Origin: Plecoglossus altivelis
Taxonomy: Eukaryota > Chordata > Actinopteri > Osmeriformes > Plecoglossidae
Reading direction: 5' to 3'
DNA: 64,000 nt
Assembly: GCA_036571765.1 (NCBI GenBank)
Contig: BROE01000015.1
Span: 4,630,977 to 4,694,976, forward strand
Part shown: one piece after another, positions 59,201 to 64,000 of the stretch
Numbering within the stretch: position 1 is the first letter of the stretch
Layout: each line of letters starts with the position of its first letter
Program-made: the position numbers and the translations under genes
The notes under the pieces: generated by a model
The model's database searches: none
What the model was told of the DNA's origin: nothing
Seen by the model: the letters and a program-made list of their open reading frames with translations, nothing else

Positions 59201-62200
59201 AGCCCTGTGTGTGAATGAATTTTTTCCTGGGCCATGTCAAACAGGTTGCCAAAAGGTGATGTGGTTTCTCAATTAGAAGCATGTTTGTCCTCACTAAGCT
59301 CAAATAAGAATCTACCCCATGAAGACATTAGATAATATCCAATTACTCCAAGTACCAAGTCATGAAGGGAATAGTTGGACAAAAGTTCAAGACAGAATCA
59401 ACGTATTTATTACATATAAGTAAAGTGCAGGTGTCTGATACACTCAAGTTGAGTACTTCAGGAAACTGGACAATGAATACAGACCATTAAGGGAGTATAT
59501 TGTGTCAAAATATGGAAGGATACAAGATTATTAGTGTAGCCTTCGCAGTCACAGAAAAACAACACTGCATGCTAGATATCCTTTGTTAATGTCTTTAGGC
59601 TCCTAGAAATGGCCTTGACGCTCCTTCAATTTTCCTCGTTCAAAGTTGCATGGTATTATACATTCTGGCAATATTGTGACCTCTGACTTATATTTGTGAC
59701 ACAGGCCTTTCCTCGTCGCACCTTACAAAGAACTAACTTACGGCTATGCAGGCATTAGAAAACAGCATCAATGATACAAGAAACATAATTAATAGATAGT
59801 ATAATTCTCTACTGGACATAACCAAGGTTTATGTGCACATGTGCTTAAAACAGCAGGGTATAGATCAGACAATGTTTTAGTACATTCACAATATTTTAAA
59901 CAGTATAAAAGTAATAAAGTAATTATTATCTTTAATTATTGTTGACCAATCAGTGGTTTAAGGAAAGACCTCTTCATCCACCATAACAATTCTCAAAATA
60001 CTATACATGAATAATACATGGATAATGTTGATATTACAAACAGCATTCCAAATATGAATGCCATTAATGAATTTGCTAACATACTTTGAGGTTGTGCAAC
60101 TGACTGTGAATTAGTCTCTGATCTAAAAAGGATTTAAACTGCTTAAAGACAAGCACATGGCTACTTGACCCATGAACCACATGCTAGAGGAGGAGCACAA
60201 AGGTCTATATATAGGAAAGGAATTACCTAGGTTGCAGATGGGGTTCTAGGTGACCAAGATGTCAAACATTGTCAGCAGGAAGCTTACCAGAGCTGCTGAA
60301 TCTAGTTTGTAATCTCATATATTAGGTCTTGAGAAATTGTGAGATATATTTGCTTGGGCAAGCAATACATAGACGTATGGTTTGTTATATTTAGGAACCT
60401 TAACAATTATGTTTCACCTTAGTTTGAAACATGTAAGCTTATAATCACATAAGTCGACTACATTGTCAGACAGATACTGATCTTGATCATCTACTTTTAC
60501 AGTGATCTGTAACATGGTAATAGGATACAGTTGAAAGCATTGAAACTGCAGCCATCTTTGCTTTTGGTAATTTAAAATAGGATTACAATAAGCAAATTAA
60601 TTAGATGTATTCCTCTTTTGCTAATCTAAACCTTTTGAATGCAATTGTGTAGTTACTTCAAAATGTACCTTTTTGAGGCTACTAGAGCTGTTGTATGAAA
60701 GGCAGGCAAGCAAGGCAATGGTCACCAGACTCAATACACTGTTACTGATAGTATAATCAGAGAGGGAGGGGAGTGAGGGGACTTAGTTCGGATTTATCTC
60801 TTACAGTACCTAACTATTCTTAGATAGGTCTCACTGCTCAAGCCTCTTGACCCAGAATTAAGTTACAAAACGTAAAGTAAGGATTAAGTGTTATACATTT
60901 GTATTTACCCTTCCATTTGCATATGTATTTAAGCAAAGGCTTACCACATTTATGTGATATTTGAAAATGGTTGACAGTATTGTTGACAAACGCCCGCCAC
61001 AGATGTAAGATTTTCCTTAGCAAAAATGTGTGCTGTTAATGATAACAAGTAATAACAGTTAATCATGCTATCTTTTACAATGATACGACTTCAGCCTAAG
61101 TATTATAGGGGTTGTTTGGACTTTGTTAGTGCCAATCTTGTAATAGTTTGTATAGTCATCTCCATGCATCCCTGAGCCATCTACTCCATTTAAATATCAG
61201 CATGGTGCATCTTGACACTAGCTCTCTCTGTGTTTGTTGCTAAGGGACTGTCACCAAGGAGACACATGTAGCATGCATTCCCAATGGGTGCCTGAAAATA
61301 ACTCCACTAGGAAGTGTGTACTACTGAATATATTAATGGCAACTGGCAGTGGTTAGTGTTTACGTTAGGCTACCGTGAACAGCACAGGAGAAGTATGTAC
61401 AGACCATCATTTATGGCACAAAACACTTTGTTTTTTGTCATGCATGACACGGCAAAATAGCAGACCAGCATAGCCATAGTGCTGACACAGGTGTTGTAGT
61501 TGATTACTTAAATAAACCTGGTTTGTGCACTGGTAGAATACATTAATATTTTAGTCAGTTAACATTTTATTAGCTAAATTAAAGGCAAGGTAAATAAGTT
61601 TTACCAACAAAAGTTTGACTTGGTTTGAAAGCCACTACGCCAAAACGCATACATGCGCTGTTTGAATGCTGCAAAGAGTTTACGGGCAGAGAGAGTGCAG
61701 GTTGGTTGGTAGACAGGCCAGTAAATGTCTAATTATTGCAATGGGTCCAACTGCACTGATTGGTTGTGTTTATTACAGTCCATTGTGTTTTTGGCGCCTG
61801 AATGCTAAACAATTCATTTTGTTTTCTTAATCAGAGTAGCTTCAAGGATTTGAATGTCTAGAAAAGCATAAAATATTTCAATATCTTTGATAACACACAC
61901 ACACAATCTACAAAACTGTAGCTGTGCATAGGCTATTGGCACGTTAAGTGAGAACAGTTTCAATGCTTGAGAAACACTCAAGTCATGCTTGAAATATAAT
62001 GAGATGTCTGTTAAACTCGTCGATTTCTGCAATTACGTACTTGTGAAGTGCCTGCAATGCAGGTTGCAGTTTTTCTCAGTGGCTTTGGTACTTACATTTT
62101 TGTAATCACAATTAAAATACTAAAACGTGCTTATTCAGCCTCCTTATCATCCAGTCAATTATGTACATCATTAATGTAAGTGTTTATGTTTTTATGATAA

Positions 62201-63937
62201 TTTATCAACAGTATATAGAATTAATGTGATGTTGATTTTTCATATTATTGCTTTCATTGGTTTAGCGGCCCACCTGCATAGTCCTTGCGAACCAATATTG
62301 GGCTGGTGCAGTGTCTTAGTGTCTGGTGAGATCTGAGACTCAAGCACTCAGTATAGCGCTGTGATGATTAGAATATAATTTTATGGATGTCAAAGCGCTT
62401 ACCCAAACAGCGTCTAACACAGCAAAGCATGTCATTCGGTTCTGAAACAAATGTCATGCAAAACAACAACTTTGCACAGTGCTCAGTTCTCTAGATGATT
62501 GTTGGATGCTTGTTGTCCTAAAATGCCGCTATAAAACCACACAAACACACACACAGATTTCTGAAATTGTTGTACAGGTTTTAGTGTCTTGTGAATGGAA
62601 TCAGATAATTTACATAACAAATAATGTAATGGCAATTTTCTCAGAGCAATTACCAAGCTCTTATAGTTACATGTCAGTGTTTTAAAGACTTAATGCACTG
62701 TGAAAGTTTCAGAGGGAACATTTAGTCAACGTACAACATTCTGTGCTCTGACCTTTGGAATCAGGCTCCATCACAATGCTCGATTTGTGCAATACTTCCC
62801 GGTTTAGATCCACAGTAATATCCAAATTTGAACTAAATGTGATCTGTGTCCTTCTTTTAGCTTATTTTCAAGTATGATTTGGTGAAATACGACATAATCA
62901 GAGATGAGCCAGTGCGTGACAAGCAGGGATTTTGTCAACATGTGAAAAAGGGTAAGAGCATATTATCACATTCAAACATATTCAAACCTAATTTGCACAA
63001 ATACCTTGTAATTCATTACAGTCTTCTCCACCCAGTAGAACTGGTGCTCCTCAGGGAGTTGCGGTACTTGGATAAACGTTTGTAAAGTTAATTTAATTTA
63101 GGCTTGTTGTACAGTACAGACAAAGATTATCGAGGTTATTACTTTGTCCTGTGTATGTCTTACTGAGTTGCGGGTTGCATTTTCAGGTATTTGATAACAT
63201 ATATTGTAATAGTATTGTCGTATCTTGTTCAAAAACAAATTTATCTCAGTGGGTTTAAAAAAAATTCTCCCTTACATGTCTCCTTTCAGGTGAGACAGGC
63301 CTTCTCTTGTCCAAGGTGGGTCCCACCAGCCCATTCTTTGGCTATGCTGGAAGCAAGCAGCTGACTGAGAAGAAGCTGATGAGGAATGTGTTTGTGAAAG
63401 GAGATGCGTACTTCAACACAGGGGACCTGATGGCTGAAGATGACGAGGACTTCATCAGTTTCAAGGACCGTGTGGGGGACACATTTAGGTACGAAGTGTG
63501 ACTTTAGCGTAGCTATCACTTGCTTCATTATAGAAACATACAGTATTTGATATCTGAATGAAGCTTGACAAAAAAACAAATTCCCAATTTAACATGACAG
63601 AAATGCAGTGGTTACAAGGCACAACTAAAGCTGGAATAAACCAAATTTCTCACCCTTCTTTTCTTGACCTTGGTTTGATTCTATTGTACTGATTCTTCAA
63701 GAACATCGTACAAATCCCTGCTTATTGCTTGATAACACTGATTACTTTTCTGTTCTAGTATTTTAAAACCTTATACACCATTCCATAATTTAAAATGAGT
63801 TAAAAGGCATTCATAAAATGCAAGTGGATATGATTTCAGATGGAAGGGGGAAAATGTGGCAACAACAGAAGTGACAGAAGTACTTGGACTGGTGGACTTT
63901 ATCCAAGAGGCCAATGTTTACGGGGTTGAAATTCCAG
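52765..63937 (+). CDS. slc27a6: slc27a6-like fatty-acid transport protein, copy B (exons 1-8; continues beyond position 64000)
   Basis: Same enzyme family and role as copy A, divergently oriented to it. Eight exons join in frame to 1564 bases (521 codons plus one base); two more exons are expected to the right. The N-terminus MFCSIGWVTALVAGLF is hydrophobic. AMP signature YIFTSGTTGLPKAA near residues 225-237. FATP motif YFNTGDL, then DRVGDTFRWKGENVATTEV. Exons 3-8 have exactly the lengths of copy A (159, 125, 195, 91, 199, 98). Copy B keeps the family consensus better: exon 6 reads KYDLVKYDIIRDEP and VKKGETG, and FSASQFWSDC with IGELCRYLCNQ matches human SLC27A6. A TATAAATA box lies about 150 bases before the ATG. 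B is the likelier keeper of the ancestral slc27a6 role. Confidence 0.93.
54525..54610 (-). pseudogene. short Tc1-type transposase remnant
   Basis: Minus strand reads MWSDETKVEIKVSG, matching the WSDETK catalytic-region motif of Tc1 transposases, then decays. It ends about 120 bases before exon 2 of slc27a6-like B. Only about 30 residues are recognisable. Confidence 0.5.
54732..54941 (+). CDS. slc27a6: slc27a6-like B exon 2
   Basis: 210 bp, six longer than in copy A. Encodes DLLDTLEDILPSLREDNISV, TLLDKVEEASDKPIPP and ILYIFTSGTTG. Acceptor CTTAG, donor GTACGT. Confidence 0.94.
55485..55643 (+). CDS. slc27a6: slc27a6-like B exon 3
   Basis: 159 bp. Encodes GLPKAAVITHLQTLKAA and VVYTPLPLYHSAASMIGIGG. 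Acceptor CCTAG, donor GTAAGA. Confidence 0.95.
56700..56824 (+). CDS. slc27a6: slc27a6-like B exon 4
   Basis: 125 bp. Encodes ATCVLKKKFSASQFWSDC and IFQYIGELCRYLCNQPQ. Acceptor CATAG, donor GTATTT. Confidence 0.95.
58441..58635 (+). CDS. slc27a6: slc27a6-like B exon 5
   Basis: 195 bp, phase 0. Encodes HMGVGNGLRQDVWREFHRRF and MCELYGSTEGNLCFMNH. Acceptor ATCAG, donor GTAAGT. Confidence 0.95.
58798..58821. repeat. (CATA)n microsatellite
   Basis: About six CATA units in slc27a6-like B intron 5. Confidence 0.92.
59110..59206. mobile_element. MITE-like dispersed element, copy 2 (right part)
   Basis: Shares GCAGGGACAGCGACCCATTG, GTTCATTTTCAATA and AGCAAAAATGCCAGGGCC with the element at 47566, and ends in the inverted-repeat-like GGCCAGTCCAGCCCTG. 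The left end is missing or too diverged. In slc27a6-like B intron 5. Confidence 0.55.
59321..59976. repeat. long dispersed repeat, copy 2 (pair with 7171-7731)
   Basis: Second copy of the family described at 7171, in slc27a6-like B intron 5. Blocks occur in the same order with small gaps. Family identity unknown; possibly a non-autonomous DNA element. Confidence 0.6.
61690..61800 (+). repeat. short dispersed repeat, copy c
   Basis: Contains GAGTGCAGGTTGGTTGGTAG and GATTGGTTGTGTTTATTACA then GGCGCCTGAATG, matching 24630-24742. In slc27a6-like B intron 5. Confidence 0.55.
62861..62951 (+). CDS. slc27a6: slc27a6-like B exon 6
   Basis: 91 bp. Encodes LIFKYDLVKYDIIRDEPVRD then KQGFCQHVKKG. Acceptor TTTTAG, donor GTAAGA. 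A 4.2-kb intron precedes it. Confidence 0.94.
63290..63488 (+). CDS. slc27a6: slc27a6-like B exon 7
   Basis: 199 bp. Encodes GETGLLLSKVGPTSPFFGYA, KKLMRNVFVKGDAYFNTGDL and DFISFKDRVGDTFR. Acceptor TTTCAG, donor GTACGA. Confidence 0.95.
63840..63937 (+). CDS. slc27a6: slc27a6-like B exon 8 (last exon in window)
   Basis: 98 bp. Encodes WKGENVATTEVTEVLGLV then DFIQEANVYGVEIP. Acceptor TTTCAG, donor GTATTT. Exons 9 and 10 are not reached. Confidence 0.94.
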
Positions 63938-64000
63938 GTATTTTGTGTAGGTCTTTACTCTCACTGAAACCAGCATACCTATAGAAAGTGTCTATGCGCG

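Larger units (their letters stand above)
58636..62860 (+). other. slc27a6-like B intron 5
   Basis: About 4.2 kb, rich in repeats: CATA microsatellite, MITE-like copy 2, long dispersed repeat copy 2 and short repeat copy c. No exon missing between exons 5 and 6. Confidence 0.8.

Noticed and set aside
1..64000. CRISPR arrays, rRNA, complete tRNA genes, phage or bacterial operons
   Set aside because: None seen; gene structure and repeats are those of a vertebrate nuclear genome.

Overview
The window is vertebrate nuclear DNA, almost certainly from a teleost fish. It holds intron-split genes with GT/AG junctions, proteins that match vertebrate fibrillin and fatty-acid transport proteins, and a repeat set typical of fish (tRNA-headed SINEs, an L2-type LINE, Tc1 remnants, short dispersed elements, many microsatellites). 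I cannot name the species. Nothing bacterial, viral or CRISPR-like was seen.

Left half (1550-33540, minus strand): the 5' part of a fibrillin gene, best matched to fbn2. Nineteen coding exons run from the signal-peptide exon at 33540 down to a calcium-binding EGF exon ending at 1550. They encode the unique N-terminus with a furin-type site, three EGF modules, hybrid domain 1, two cbEGFs, TB1, a low-complexity hinge, EGF4, four cbEGFs, TB2 and two more cbEGFs. All exon phases agree and no frame break was found. The rest of the gene (most of the protein) lies beyond position 1.

Middle (36382-46365, minus strand): a complete ten-exon gene of the SLC27 (FATP / very-long-chain acyl-CoA synthetase) family, called slc27a6-like copy A, 623 codons plus stop. 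Right (52765-63937, plus strand): the first eight exons of a second slc27a6-like gene, copy B, running off the right edge. The two copies are divergently oriented, about 6.4 kb apart, with matching intron positions and nearly identical exon lengths. FBN2 and SLC27A6 are neighbours in human (5q23.3), so the block looks like conserved synteny plus a local inverted duplication of slc27a6. Copy A is the more diverged.

Between the two slc27a6 starts lies a 5'-truncated L2-type LINE (about 47980-49910) with an open reverse-transcriptase frame, sitting in a short GT-rich tandem repeat. Introns hold two copies of one tRNA-derived SINE, other tRNA-headed fragments, a decayed Tc1 transposase, MITE-like elements and several dispersed families that recur across the window. 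A direct repeat of about 240 bp flanks the last exon of copy A.

The products work separately. Fibrillin is a secreted microfibril protein that binds latent TGF-beta complexes. The SLC27 proteins are membrane acyl-CoA synthetases that trap long-chain fatty acids in cells.
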